In this document: piece after piece, positions 5,724 through 13,732 of the stretch
How positions within the stretch are numbered: the stretch's first letter is position 1
Layout: every line of letters starts with the position of its first letter
DNA from: an uncultured Opitutales bacterium
Lineage (GTDB): Bacteria > Verrucomicrobiota > Verrucomicrobiia > Opitutales > UBA9783
Assembly: GCA_934700265.1 (NCBI GenBank)
Contig: CAKUXH010000012.1
Span: 1-17,409, forward strand
DNA length: 17,409 nucleotides
Direction: 5' to 3'
Position numbers and translations under genes: made by a program
The notes under the pieces: model-generated
Told to the model about the DNA's origin: nothing
Seen by the model: only the letters and a program-made list of their open reading frames with translations
Databases searched by the model: none

Positions 5724-8032
5724 GATGGCTGTTAAGGTATTTTAAAAATTGTTCATTAAAATTAAAAATTTTAGTGCCTCTTATTATATTTTGTTTCGTT
5801 TGTACACTTGTTGTTATCAGTTTTTCAAGAAGAGCTTACTATGATCGCTTGGTAGGTCATGCCTTGGTACGCTGCCAACAATTAGCACATTCTGTAGGTG
5901 TTTGTTCTCAAGTTGCTCATTATCCTTATGAATTGCAACGATTGGTTTGTGCTTTTGCAAGTGAACCACATATTCGTTGTATTGCCATTCTTTATGGAGA
6001 ACCATTGACTGTTTTAGCTTGTAATCGTATGTCATTGGTTGGGAAAGGTTGGAGATCTTATCCACTCCCTCGAGGGGTTCGTCTTCCAAATTTTCCCCAA
6101 GAATACGAGTCGTATGATATCATACAGGAACGGTATGTGTTCAATTATGCATTAGGTTTTTATCTGTTACGGTATGAAGATAGGACAAATTATGTGCCGG
6201 CTTATGTTGTAATTCAAATGGATACCTATTATTGGTCAAAAGAATTTTTACAGCAAAGTTTATCAACATTTTCAATTTCAATCCTTATTCTTATTTTCTT
6301 GATCGTGATAACCCTTATTCAAATGAATATTTGGATTTTGCGGCCTTTAAATAACATAAAGCGGCAAATGAATAAGCGTAGGTTAGGGAATAGTAATGCA
6401 ATGGCGCCAATCTTTTGTAAAGACGAAATTGGAGATTTAGGAAGCGCGCTTAACGATATGATTTTGTCGCAAGAAAAAACAGAAAATTTGTTCCAAAATT
6501 TAATCAATATAGCTCCAGTACTAATTTGGACTACCAATGAAGATAATACGCACTTTTTCTTTAATCAACAGTGGTGTGCTTTTACAAAACAGAAGAGTCT
6601 TACGTATAATGATTGGTCTTGGTTAAAATTTCTATCTCCTGGAATTGCCCAATACTATAAAACTCAGTTTTTAAAAGCTCAAAGATTGAGGCAATCGTTA
6701 TCTTTTGAATGTTTGCTAAAAAATAGTAAAGGGGATAGTTGTTGGATGCTTTGCCAAAGTGTTCCACGCATTTTAAATGATGGCCATTTTGAAGGTTATA
6801 TCTCATGTTTGGTCGATATTACAGAAAGAAAAAAGAACGAAAAACGTTTGACGGAATATGCAGAAGAGTTGGCTAAAGCAAGAGATAAGGCGATTGAAAC
6901 AACACAGGCAAAATCAACATTTTTAGCGACTGTAAGCCATGAATTGCGTACACCGATTAATGGAATTCTAGGTTTTTCTTATTTATTGCAAGATACAAAG
7001 TTAAATGAAGAGCAAGGAAATTATGTAAAGACAATTCTGTCCAGTACACAAATATTGTTAGATCTCATAAATCAAGTTTTGGATTTATCTAAAATCGAAG
7101 CTAAAAAATTTGTACTTGAGCCTGTTAATTTTTCGATAAAGAAGTGTTTGAATGATATTTGTTTTTTATTTCAGCCTGCCTTAAATAAAAAGCAGTTAAA
7201 ATTGGATTTGTGGATACATCCAGAAATCGAACCTTGGCTTATCGGTGATGAAAAACGCTTAAAACAGATTTTGCTTAATTTGATTTCCAATGCGATTAAA
7301 TTTACCGAAAAAGGTACGATTTATATTAGAGTTTCTGGTTGTGTGTGCAATGATGATCGGTATCAACTGTTTGTATCTGTCAAAGATCAGGGAGTGGGTA
7401 TATCTAAAGAAAACTTAAAGAAAATCTTCGAAGCTTTTGAGCAGGTTGCTTACCAAAATAAAGGGGGAACAGGTTTGGGCTTATCTATTTCACAATCTTT
7501 GGTAAGATTAATGAAAGGTGAATTACGAGTTCATAGCAAGATTAACAAAGGTTCTATTTTCTATTTCAACGTTTTCATGGATAAAGGGCAACCAGAAGAA
7601 GTTTCAGTGGTATCTGATACGATCGGGAAGCATATTTCTAAAGTTGATCGTATTGAACAACGGACTTTGTTATTAGTGGAAGATAACCTTGAAAATCAAC
7701 AAGTTGCTCAAAAAATTTTAGAAAAATATCACTTCAATGTTATAGTGGTTGCCAATGGGGTTCAATGTTTGCAATGGTTACAACGAAATGTTGTTGATGC
7801 AATTATCATGGATATAAACATGCCACAGATGGATGGCTTTGAGACAACGCAACGAATCCGTTCGGGGGAATGTGGTCTTGAAAAAGCTGCAATGCCTATT
7901 ATTGGATTAACTGCAAGTGCTTTGCAAGAGACTTACGAAAGAGCCGTTTCAGTTGGTATGGATGAAGTTCTAACAAAACCATTTCAACCGAATGATCTTA
8001 TTAAAGCAATCACAGAAAGATTAAAAGGTTAA
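5717..8032 (+). CDS. Hybrid sensor histidine kinase (HAMP-PAS-HisKA-HATPase-REC)
   Basis: This 771-residue inner-membrane kinase has helices at about 17-36 and 183-205 bounding a 145-residue periplasmic domain, then HAMP (about 206-255) and PAS (about 256-372, ending DITERKK). The phosphoacceptor His408 lies in SHELRTPINGI. ATPase motifs are the N-box with Asn525 (NLISNAIKF), Asp557 in DQGVG, the F-box (FEAFEQ) and GGTGLGLSIS. The C-terminal receiver (about 650-770) has the acidic pair Glu655-Asp656, phosphoacceptor Asp699 (MDINMPQMDG) and Lys754, so every key residue is intact. No HPt or output domain follows, so phosphate must pass to separate proteins encoded elsewhere. The ATG at 5717 overlaps the solute-binding-protein stop (ATGGTAA), giving translational coupling. 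I infer that the ligand-loaded binding protein docks on the periplasmic domain. Confidence 0.93.
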   Translation: MVRWLLRYFKNCSLKLKILVPLIIFCFVCTLVVISFSRRAYYDRLVGHALVRCQQLAHSVGVCSQVAHYPYELQRLVCAFASEPHIRCIAILYGEPLTVLACNRMSLVGKGWRSYPLPRGVRLPNFPQEYESYDIIQERYVFNYALGFYLLRYEDRTNYVPAYVVIQMDTYYWSKEFLQQSLSTFSISILILIFLIVITLIQMNIWILRPLNNIKRQMNKRRLGNSNAMAPIFCKDEIGDLGSALNDMILSQEKTENLFQNLINIAPVLIWTTNEDNTHFFFNQQWCAFTKQKSLTYNDWSWLKFLSPGIAQYYKTQFLKAQRLRQSLSFECLLKNSKGDSCWMLCQSVPRILNDGHFEGYISCLVDITERKKNEKRLTEYAEELAKARDKAIETTQAKSTFLATVSHELRTPINGILGFSYLLQDTKLNEEQGNYVKTILSSTQILLDLINQVLDLSKIEAKKFVLEPVNFSIKKCLNDICFLFQPALNKKQLKLDLWIHPEIEPWLIGDEKRLKQILLNLISNAIKFTEKGTIYIRVSGCVCNDDRYQLFVSVKDQGVGISKENLKKIFEAFEQVAYQNKGGTGLGLSISQSLVRLMKGELRVHSKINKGSIFYFNVFMDKGQPEEVSVVSDTIGKHISKVDRIEQRTLLLVEDNLENQQVAQKILEKYHFNVIVVANGVQCLQWLQRNVVDAIIMDINMPQMDGFETTQRIRSGECGLEKAAMPIIGLTASALQETYERAVSVGMDEVLTKPFQPNDLIKAITERLKG

Positions 8033-8038
8033 TCTTTT
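8016..8038 (+). terminator. Weak hairpin at the end of the hybrid kinase gene
   Basis: aaagattaa (8016-8024) and ttaatcttt (8029-8037) form a perfect 9-bp stem around AAGG and include the stop codon. The stem is AT-rich and the T-run is short. A second small hairpin (aggaat 8094-8099, attcct 8106-8111) follows in this convergent gap. The rest of 8039-8211 shows nothing else. Confidence 0.4.
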
Positions 8039-8211
8039 GTGAAGTATAGGTAAAGTTATTCTAATTTTTAACCGAATGAATAAATATACTTGCAGGAATA
8101 CTTTCATTCCTTTGGTTTGAATATCAATCCAATATTTTTTGAGAAAATAAAAATATCTTTAAATAGCGACAAGAGCTCTGTAGATCCTATGAAAACGATA
8201 AACACTGATTA

Positions 8212-9219
8212 CTAGGCTTCAAATAACGTACTTTGTTTCTCTATTTCTGTAGATTTTATTAAAGATTGATGCGGTGGTGGATTGTGTACACGCGATTGAA
8301 TTATTTGCTCTCGTGTTCGTACAATGCGTTCAGCGATATCATATATATGCATCGTAAGCCAACGATAGGTTGTGGTCCCTGGACGGTAATCTGCCGGCCC
8401 ATAACAATCAACACGTCCATCTTGTAATAGAAGATCGTTTTGTTTAAATTCTTGCATAGAATCAGGATTATGAACCGCATAAGCTTTTCCACCGCGTTCT
8501 TTTATGATCGCAAACATGGGAATGTCGCTGGGGCCATCCGCAATATAAATCATATTTTCAATAGGAATGCGTCTATCTTCATGCGAAATTGAGGCATTTA
8601 CGTTCACTTTAGGATTTTTATTAGATCCTTTGTTAATTTCGAAAAGATAACGTGTTTTAGCGGTGTTGTCGATAATACGGCCAATTTGGGCAATCTCTTT
8701 AGGCTCATTTTCTAATGAGATATTTTCTTGATTTAAAAAACCTGGTAACATGGGATCTTCGATGAATTCACAACCAAAAATTCCATCAACATAGGGGGCA
8801 ATTTTAGAACCACGTATCATTTCAGCAAGACCACAACTGATAATATAATGTTCTAGTTTTATTCCATGTTTACTGAAGGTTTCATTTTTGATTACAATAT
8901 CCTTTAGCGTTTGAAAAAATTCTGGTAGTCCCTTAAATAAGGGAATTTCTTTGCCCAATTCATGAAGTTTTTTGTTGTTTAGCCCAGGAAGTAAACCTGC
9001 TTTTACATAAGTTAGCAAATGATTTAAATAGAGTAAATCTTCCGTTACTTGGATGCCTTGTTGTTCATAACATTGAGGGAGCGTATTAACTTCTTCCCAG
9101 AACTTTTTTGAGTCAATGTCGAAGGCTTTAAATAAGGTTGTTTGCATAAAATTTGGGATAAGAGTTTTATCGAAATCCCAGATGCATGCGATAATATTTG
9201 AATTAGTGTTGCTCATCAT
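8212..9219 (-). CDS. HAD-superfamily phosphatase, phosphoserine phosphatase-like
   Basis: The 335-residue cytoplasmic protein has the HAD motifs in order. Motif I is WDFDKTLI with nucleophile Asp15 and acid/base Asp17. Motif II is the Ser of IISCG (about residue 128). Motif III is probably a Lys in NTAKTRY (about 188). Motif IV is IADGPSDIPMF with Asp228 and Asp232. The large insertion between motifs I and II suits a C1-type cap. The substrate is not predictable, and the motif IV form DGxSD is seen in phosphoserine phosphatase-like members. The protein is longer than typical SerB (about 210-300), with a polar C-terminal tail. I chose the ATG at 9219 (another follows at 9216), because the longer reading starts with TTG at 9228 and overlaps the predicted transcription start. 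It is transcribed separately from the SulP gene upstream. Confidence 0.82.
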   Translation of the reverse strand: MMSNTNSNIIACIWDFDKTLIPNFMQTTLFKAFDIDSKKFWEEVNTLPQCYEQQGIQVTEDLLYLNHLLTYVKAGLLPGLNNKKLHELGKEIPLFKGLPEFFQTLKDIVIKNETFSKHGIKLEHYIISCGLAEMIRGSKIAPYVDGIFGCEFIEDPMLPGFLNQENISLENEPKEIAQIGRIIDNTAKTRYLFEINKGSNKNPKVNVNASISHEDRRIPIENMIYIADGPSDIPMFAIIKERGGKAYAVHNPDSMQEFKQNDLLLQDGRVDCYGPADYRPGTTTYRWLTMHIYDIAERIVRTREQIIQSRVHNPPPHQSLIKSTEIEKQSTLFEA

Positions 9220-9229
9220 AACAATCAAT

Positions 9230-9258
9230 ATTATATATGATTTTTAAAGCTTTGACAA
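9230..9258 (-). promoter_or_regulatory. Promoter of the HAD phosphatase gene
   Basis: On the minus strand TTGTCA (9253-9258), a 17-bp spacer and a perfect TATAAT (9230-9235) form a near-consensus promoter. The start near 9223 is about four bases from the ATG at 9219, with no room for a Shine-Dalgarno sequence. Confidence 0.65.
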
Positions 9259-9298
9259 GGAGTATTTGGGCTTTTATTGGTAATTTGTGTTAATTGTG

Positions 9299-10933
9299 TT
9301 AAATTTGCGGTTTTGGTAAATTTTCAATCACCTGATGAAGTAACTTGTCAAAATGACCATCGTTATAAGCGTCTTCAAGCCGGGCTTTATTCATGCGGAA
9401 ACAGACGAGTTCATTTGCTTCACAGAATATGACATTTACTTTTTTAGTGGCTAAAGAAGCAACAAAAGATCGTAACGAATCAATCGCACTTACATCGATG
9501 AATGGAACATGTTTTAAACGAATAATGATCGTATGTATATCATTATTAACACGAGCTAATTTATATTGAAAGGTTTCGATAGCACCGAAGAAAAATGGTC
9601 CTTCAATAGAATATATACTTACATCTTGTGGAACTGTAACGTGTAATTGTTCGTTGAGTAATCCTACATTTGAATTATGCTCAATTTGTACCGTTTTAGA
9701 CATACGTCGCATGAAAAATAAGGTTGCGAATACAACTCCAATGTTGACGGCTACGACTAAATCAACGCAAACCGTTAGTAAAAATGTTATGAGGAGAACA
9801 AAACTATCAGACTTAGGGGCAGTTATAAGAATACGTATAAAGCGATGATAAGCACTCATATTATAAGATACGACGAAGAGAATAGCTGAAAGAACAGCAA
9901 TAGGAATATGAACTGCAAGCGGTGCAAGTAAGAGAATAAATAAAACAATCGTTAAGCAATGTACGATCCCTGATATGGGGGAATTCCCGCCGCTTTTTAT
10001 ATTAGCAGCTGTTCTTGCGATAGCTCCAGTTGCAGCAAATCCACCGAATAACGGAGAAAATATATTAGCAAGTCCCTGGCCAATAAGTTCTTGGTTGGAA
10101 TTGTGATGCGTTCCAATCATACTATCGGCTACGGCAGCTGAAAGCAAAGATTCGATGGCTCCTAATAGGGCGATGGTAAAAGCAGGTCCGATTAATTCAG
10201 CAACTAAGTTGTAAGAAAAGTAAGGAAGTTTAAAGGTAGGAAGTGATTGGGGAATGCCTCCAAAGGCTGAACCAATAGTAGCAACTGTACTAAATTGAAA
10301 AAAGTATTGAGCGGTTGTGGCTGCAATAAGTGCAACTAGAAAGCCAGGAAGTGGTTTTAAATATTTATTGGTAAAAATGATCGTAAGCAAACTAGCAATA
10401 GAAATAAATGTTGTTGTGTGATCAAATGTTGGAAATGCGTGAAATAAATCGATAAGTTTGGTTCCGATAGATGTTCCTTGAAAGTGTACTGATAAGCCAA
10501 AAAAATCTTTCCACTGCCCAATCCATATTGTTAAGGCTACTCCAGATGTAAATCCAACGATTACCGGTTCTGGGATGTACTTTATGATTGAACCTAGTTT
10601 GAAAAGTCCCATAAAAACAAGGAAGAGTCCAGCCATGAGAGTAGCCAATTGAAGTCCGGCAAAGCCATATTTCTGTGTGATCGAATAAAGAATGACTACA
10701 AAAGCTCCTGTTGGTCCTGCAATTTGTACGCGACTACCGCCAAATAGAGATACGAATAAACCTGCAATAATTGAGGTATAAAGCCCATTTTCTGGGGGGA
10801 CACCCGATGCGATTGCAAAGGCCATACCTAAAGGTAAAGCAATAACTCCAACAACGATTCCTGGCAAAATATTAGATAAAATATTTTTTTTAGAAAAAAG
10901 ACCACTACGAAAAGCTTCTACGAATGCAAACAT
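9299..10933 (-). CDS. SulP-family anion transporter with STAS domain
   Basis: This is an inner-membrane transporter of the SLC26/SulP family, whose members carry sulfate, bicarbonate, dicarboxylates or other anions; the substrate is not readable here. From the ATG at 10933 it has 544 residues, normal for the family. The N-terminal signature GIVVGVIALPLGMAFAIASGVPPENGLYTS begins near residue 25 (residues about 25-54). The GSRVQIAGPTGAF motif and about a dozen membrane helices follow. The cytoplasmic STAS domain covers about the last 110 residues and keeps the loop FIDVSAIDSLRSF. This start has a good ribosome site (caggggaat just upstream). The longer reading begins with TTG at 10987 and would run through the promoter, so I reject it. 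Two tandem ttgtgttaa units (9285-9302) overlap the stop. No partner genes lie in the same transcript. Confidence 0.92.
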   Translation of the reverse strand: MFAFVEAFRSGLFSKKNILSNILPGIVVGVIALPLGMAFAIASGVPPENGLYTSIIAGLFVSLFGGSRVQIAGPTGAFVVILYSITQKYGFAGLQLATLMAGLFLVFMGLFKLGSIIKYIPEPVIVGFTSGVALTIWIGQWKDFFGLSVHFQGTSIGTKLIDLFHAFPTFDHTTTFISIASLLTIIFTNKYLKPLPGFLVALIAATTAQYFFQFSTVATIGSAFGGIPQSLPTFKLPYFSYNLVAELIGPAFTIALLGAIESLLSAAVADSMIGTHHNSNQELIGQGLANIFSPLFGGFAATGAIARTAANIKSGGNSPISGIVHCLTIVLFILLLAPLAVHIPIAVLSAILFVVSYNMSAYHRFIRILITAPKSDSFVLLITFLLTVCVDLVVAVNIGVVFATLFFMRRMSKTVQIEHNSNVGLLNEQLHVTVPQDVSIYSIEGPFFFGAIETFQYKLARVNNDIHTIIIRLKHVPFIDVSAIDSLRSFVASLATKKVNVIFCEANELVCFRMNKARLEDAYNDGHFDKLLHQVIENLPKPQI

Positions 10934-11236
10934 ATTCCCCTGATGACAATATAGAGTATAAGATCGGCTTTTATAAGAAATAGTCAAGTGTATTTTGTTT
11001 AGTTCTAAAAAATATTTACCAATCTTTACTACATAAATAAAAGACGATATATTGATAAAAATGCTTTCAAGGATAATTTTTTATTGTTTTAATAACTGAA
11101 ATAGGGTTGAGATTGTCATTAATAAAATTTATTTTTTGAGTAAATTGAATTTTGATTTTATTAAAAAGAACTTAGAATTCTTCTGTATTTTTAATTGACG
11201 ATATTTTTTGATACAGTACCCTTAGATTAAATTTCA
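10934..11236. other. AT-rich divergent intergenic region
   Basis: These 303 bases separate the SulP gene from the ECF sigma gene. Beyond the SulP promoter I see no tRNA, structured RNA or coding sequence. TTGACG at 11195-11200 with TACCCT (11217-11222, 16-bp spacer) is a weak candidate promoter for the sigma gene. gaactt at 11168-11173 resembles the -35 of RpoE-type promoters but lacks a convincing -10. Confidence 0.6.
10958..10987 (-). promoter_or_regulatory. Possible promoter of the SulP transporter gene
   Basis: On the minus strand TTGACT (10982-10987), an 18-bp spacer and TCTTAT (10958-10963) fit a sigma-70 promoter. A start near 10951 leaves a short leader holding the ribosome site. TATACT (10955-10960) is an alternative -10 with a long, 21-bp spacer. 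Confidence 0.45.
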
Positions 11237-11866
11237 ATGGATTCTGATGATAATAAAACGATAAATTTGCAGGCTTCCAATCAGGAGGATTTGGAATGGT
11301 TGTCGCGCTTTAAAGCAGGAAATCGGAATGCGTTTGATTTTTTAGTGCGAAAATATCAGCGACGGTTATTTGGTGTTATTTATAATATGACTAGCCATAA
11401 AGAGGATACAGCTGATATTTTGCAAGATGTGTTCGTGAAAGCTTTTCGTTCAATGGAAAGTTTTAAGGGAGACTCACAGTTTTATACATGGTTGTATCGA
11501 ATTGCTGTTAATACAGCGTTGACTTATCTCAGTAAACGTAAGCACAAGAGTGCAATGAGTTTAGAAGCTTGGACTGATGACGAAGATAAAGTTCCTGACT
11601 TTTTACTGAATGATCCTAATGGAGAAAAAGGGGACAAAGCAACTTTATTAAAAGAATTGCAAGAAAAATTGAACGAAGCTTTACAAAAATTGTCTATTAC
11701 TCATAGAACAGTTGTTGTTTTGTTTGAAATTGATGGTATGAGTCATGCTGAAATTGCAAATGTTCTGCATTGTTCCGAGGGTACGGTCCGTTCTCGTTTG
11801 CATTATGCTAAAGAACAATTAAAACAACTGCTGAACGATTATTTAAAATATGATGGAGAAAATTGA
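11237..11866 (+). CDS. ECF (RpoE-like) RNA polymerase sigma factor
   Basis: This 209-residue group 4 sigma factor directs RNA polymerase to a regulon, commonly for envelope stress in RpoE relatives. Region 2 spans about 25-97, with the core-binding helix DTADILQDVFVKAFRS (57-72) and the -10 recognition segment FYTWLYRIAVNTAL (82-95). A charged linker leads to region 4 (about 140-200), whose helix-turn-helix reads MSHAEIANVLHCSEGTVRSRL. Length and domain order are normal for ECF factors. No Shine-Dalgarno sequence precedes the ATG. The 3' end overlaps the next gene by 17 bases, the usual coupling of an ECF factor to its membrane partner. A role in sensing envelope condition is inferred from that context and from the HtrA-like gene that follows. 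Confidence 0.93.
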   Translation: MDSDDNKTINLQASNQEDLEWLSRFKAGNRNAFDFLVRKYQRRLFGVIYNMTSHKEDTADILQDVFVKAFRSMESFKGDSQFYTWLYRIAVNTALTYLSKRKHKSAMSLEAWTDDEDKVPDFLLNDPNGEKGDKATLLKELQEKLNEALQKLSITHRTVVVLFEIDGMSHAEIANVLHCSEGTVRSRLHYAKEQLKQLLNDYLKYDGEN

Positions 11867-12242
11867 ATTAGAATCGTTGTTGAAATTGAAACGCAATGAG
11901 ATGCCAACGGATGCATTTTGGGATAGTTTCGATGCAAATCTCAGTTTGCGATTAGCTCAAGAACCTATGCCGAAAGCGAGAGTTTCGTGGTTTAATTATT
12001 GCTGGAATTGGTTCTATCGTTCTCCGCTTGTTTCAGCAGCTTGTGCGTTAACTTTATTATTTAGCATTCATTTTTTGGCACCAAAACCAACGATGCGATA
12101 TACAGCAATCAATAATTCGGTTTCTGTGAAAGAATGTCAAAAATCTATTTTAATAGGAGATTTAGCTAAGTTTGGCTTAGAAAAAAATGTTATTCAAAAG
12201 AAAATGATTGCATCTGTCGCATCAAATTGTTTTTCTTTTTAA
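11850..12242 (+). CDS. Single-pass membrane protein, candidate anti-sigma factor
   Basis: The 130-residue product has an N-terminal cytoplasmic part of about 57 residues, one membrane helix (about 58-77, SPLVSAACALTLLFSIHFLA) and a C-terminal part of about 50 residues outside. Its position directly after, and overlapping, the ECF sigma gene, together with this topology, make an anti-sigma role likely. There is no HxxxCxxC zinc anti-sigma motif, and I cannot assign it to a known family by sequence. The segment PTDAFWDSFDANLSLRL resembles the short sigma-binding helices of such proteins only in general character. A second ATG at 11853 is an alternative start. Ser- and Asn-containing residues end the protein (ASNCFSF). 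Confidence 0.65.
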   Translation: MMEKIELESLLKLKRNEMPTDAFWDSFDANLSLRLAQEPMPKARVSWFNYCWNWFYRSPLVSAACALTLLFSIHFLAPKPTMRYTAINNSVSVKECQKSILIGDLAKFGLEKNVIQKKMIASVASNCFSF

Positions 12243-12245
12243 AGC

Positions 12246-13220
12246 ATGTTGATAAGATTTTTTGAAATAATTCTTTTCCTTTCTCTTTATATTGGGAATA
12301 TAGGTTGTATTTTAGTGAGAGGTAATGTTGTAAGTACTCTTGCTAGTCCTACTTTAGATCTTCCTGTTTTATATAAAAATTATTGTGAGTGCATTGTAAA
12401 AGTAAGTTGTGTGCTTGATGGGAAGCAGTGCCAAACAAGCGGTTTTTTTGTAAGCGATACGGGGCACGTATTAACTTCGGTGGTGAATGGAAAAGATTTT
12501 TCTGTGCAAAAAGCCAATGGGCAGTGGTTGAGTGCTGAAAAAATTGGTGATGATTTAACTAGTTCGATTTGTTTATTAAAGGTAGATTGTGGTAAAGAGG
12601 TAGTTCAATTTTTCCCTTTGATGCGTGATTACGACTGGCCTGCAATAGGACAAAGTTTGGTAAGCCTTTCATGTAAGCTAGGTTTCAATGTTTCTCCGCA
12701 ACTTGGTTATGTGACAAGTTTTTGTGATCATTATTATGGCGTTCAGTGGCCGATGCCCTTGGTTCGTAGTAATTTACCAATTGATGCTGGCGATTGTGGA
12801 GGGGCTGTTTTAGATGCTCAAGGCAATTTGCAAGGTATGCTGCTGCATGCTTTGGATGCTTCAAAAGAAACATTTTTTATGCCTTTATGCGGATTAAGAA
12901 AAATATTTCAAGATTTGTTAGTTTTTGGCCGTGTGCGTTATTGCTATATTGGTTTGAATACACAAGCAGTGTTTGATAATGTCCGTAGGGTGCCTTGTTT
13001 AAAAGTTTTGGAAGTGGTTCCTTTATCGCCAGCTGATAAGGCTTGTTTTAAAGAAGGAGATATTTTAGTAAAAATTAATCAAACTCCTATTAATTCTGTT
13101 GAAAGTTTTAAAAATTTTATGTTTTTATCTATGCCGAACGATGTTTGTGAACTTGAAATTCTTAGAAAAGATAAGATAATGAAGTTGACATTAACGTTGG
13201 GAGAAAAAATGCAAATATGA
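12246..13220 (+). CDS. HtrA-like trypsin-fold/PDZ protein lacking the catalytic triad
   Basis: The 324-residue exported protein has a hydrophobic signal segment (about 5-20), possibly ending in a non-canonical lipobox before Cys21. A trypsin-like domain (about 45-225) and one PDZ domain (about 233-320, with EGDILVKINQTPI) follow. Alignment by eye to DegP puts Val80 at the catalytic His (GHVLTSVV against GYVVTNNH). Ser107 is at the Asp (SSICLLKV against SDIALIQI), and Cys184 is at the Ser (AGDCGGAV against GNSGGAL). All three triad residues are therefore changed, while the fold-defining glycines remain. GDCGG resembles the nucleophile loop of viral chymotrypsin-like cysteine proteases, but no His occupies the right place. 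I infer a binding or sensor protein rather than a protease. It starts three bases after the candidate anti-sigma gene. Confidence 0.85.
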   Translation: MLIRFFEIILFLSLYIGNIGCILVRGNVVSTLASPTLDLPVLYKNYCECIVKVSCVLDGKQCQTSGFFVSDTGHVLTSVVNGKDFSVQKANGQWLSAEKIGDDLTSSICLLKVDCGKEVVQFFPLMRDYDWPAIGQSLVSLSCKLGFNVSPQLGYVTSFCDHYYGVQWPMPLVRSNLPIDAGDCGGAVLDAQGNLQGMLLHALDASKETFFMPLCGLRKIFQDLLVFGRVRYCYIGLNTQAVFDNVRRVPCLKVLEVVPLSPADKACFKEGDILVKINQTPINSVESFKNFMFLSMPNDVCELEILRKDKIMKLTLTLGEKMQI

Positions 13221-13265
13221 TTTTTGTTGCCAAAAGATTATTTTTTTGAAAGTATAGGGTTAGTT

Positions 13266-13730
13266 ATGAAAGTTCAAGATCTGCAAGAAATTATTAAGTT
13301 GATGGAAAACTCAGGTATTGCTGAGTTAAGTCTTGAAGAGGAAAATTTAAAATTATCTCTGAAAAGAGAAAATAAAACGCCAGCGGTGGTTGCAGTCCCT
13401 CAGCAAATGATGTCAACACCGATGGTTGCACCAGCTCCAGTAGTTTCAAGAGGAAATCCTCAAGAAGTTCCTGTAGTTGAAGATAAAAATATTTTTGTCA
13501 TAAAATCGCCAATGGTTGGAACTTTCTATGCTTCTCCTTCACCAGATAGTGCTCCTTATGTTGCCATGGGAACACAGGTTACAAATGATTCCATTGTGTG
13601 TATCTTAGAAGCTATGAAAGTTATGAATGAAGTTCATGCAGAATGTTCGGGTAAAATTGTTGAAATTTTAGCTAAAAATGGATCACCTGTTGAGTATGGA
13701 CAGCCTTTATTTAAAGTAAGTTTGAGCTAA
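13266..13730 (+). CDS. accB: Acetyl-CoA carboxylase biotin carboxyl carrier protein
   Basis: This protein carries biotin, and shuttles carboxyl groups, between the carboxylase and transferase parts of acetyl-CoA carboxylase, the first committed step of fatty-acid synthesis. From the ATG at 13266 it has 154 residues, the normal length. The N-terminal helical domain (about 1-40, [12 protein letters not shown]) is followed by a Pro/Ala-rich flexible linker (about 39-70) and the biotinyl domain (about 76-153). Lys118 in EAMKVMNEV is the biotin attachment site, and the thumb segment [14 protein letters not shown] is present. A ribosome site (aggg, 7 bases before) supports this ATG. A TTG at 13224 would add 14 unconserved residues. 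accC follows after 2 bases. Confidence 0.95.
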   Translation: MKVQDLQEIIKLMENSGIAELSLEEENLKLSLKRENKTPAVVAVPQQMMSTPMVAPAPVVSRGNPQEVPVVEDKNIFVIKSPMVGTFYASPSPDSAPYVAMGTQVTNDSIVCILEAMKVMNEVHAECSGKIVEILAKNGSPVEYGQPLFKVSLS

Positions 13731-13732
13731 TT

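Noticed and set aside
9285..9302. Tandem ttgtgttaa repeat as a regulatory element
   Set aside because: There are only two 9-bp units, overlapping the SulP stop in AT-rich sequence; likely chance.
10934..10987. N-terminal extension of the SulP transporter from TTG 10987
   Set aside because: It would be encoded by the promoter region, while ATG 10933 has a clear ribosome site.
11168..11200. RpoE-type autoregulatory promoter (gaactt) for the ECF sigma gene
   Set aside because: There is no matching -10 element at the right spacing, so it is mentioned only as weak.
13224..13265. N-terminal extension of AccB from TTG
   Set aside because: ATG 13266 has a good ribosome site and gives the normal AccB N-terminus.
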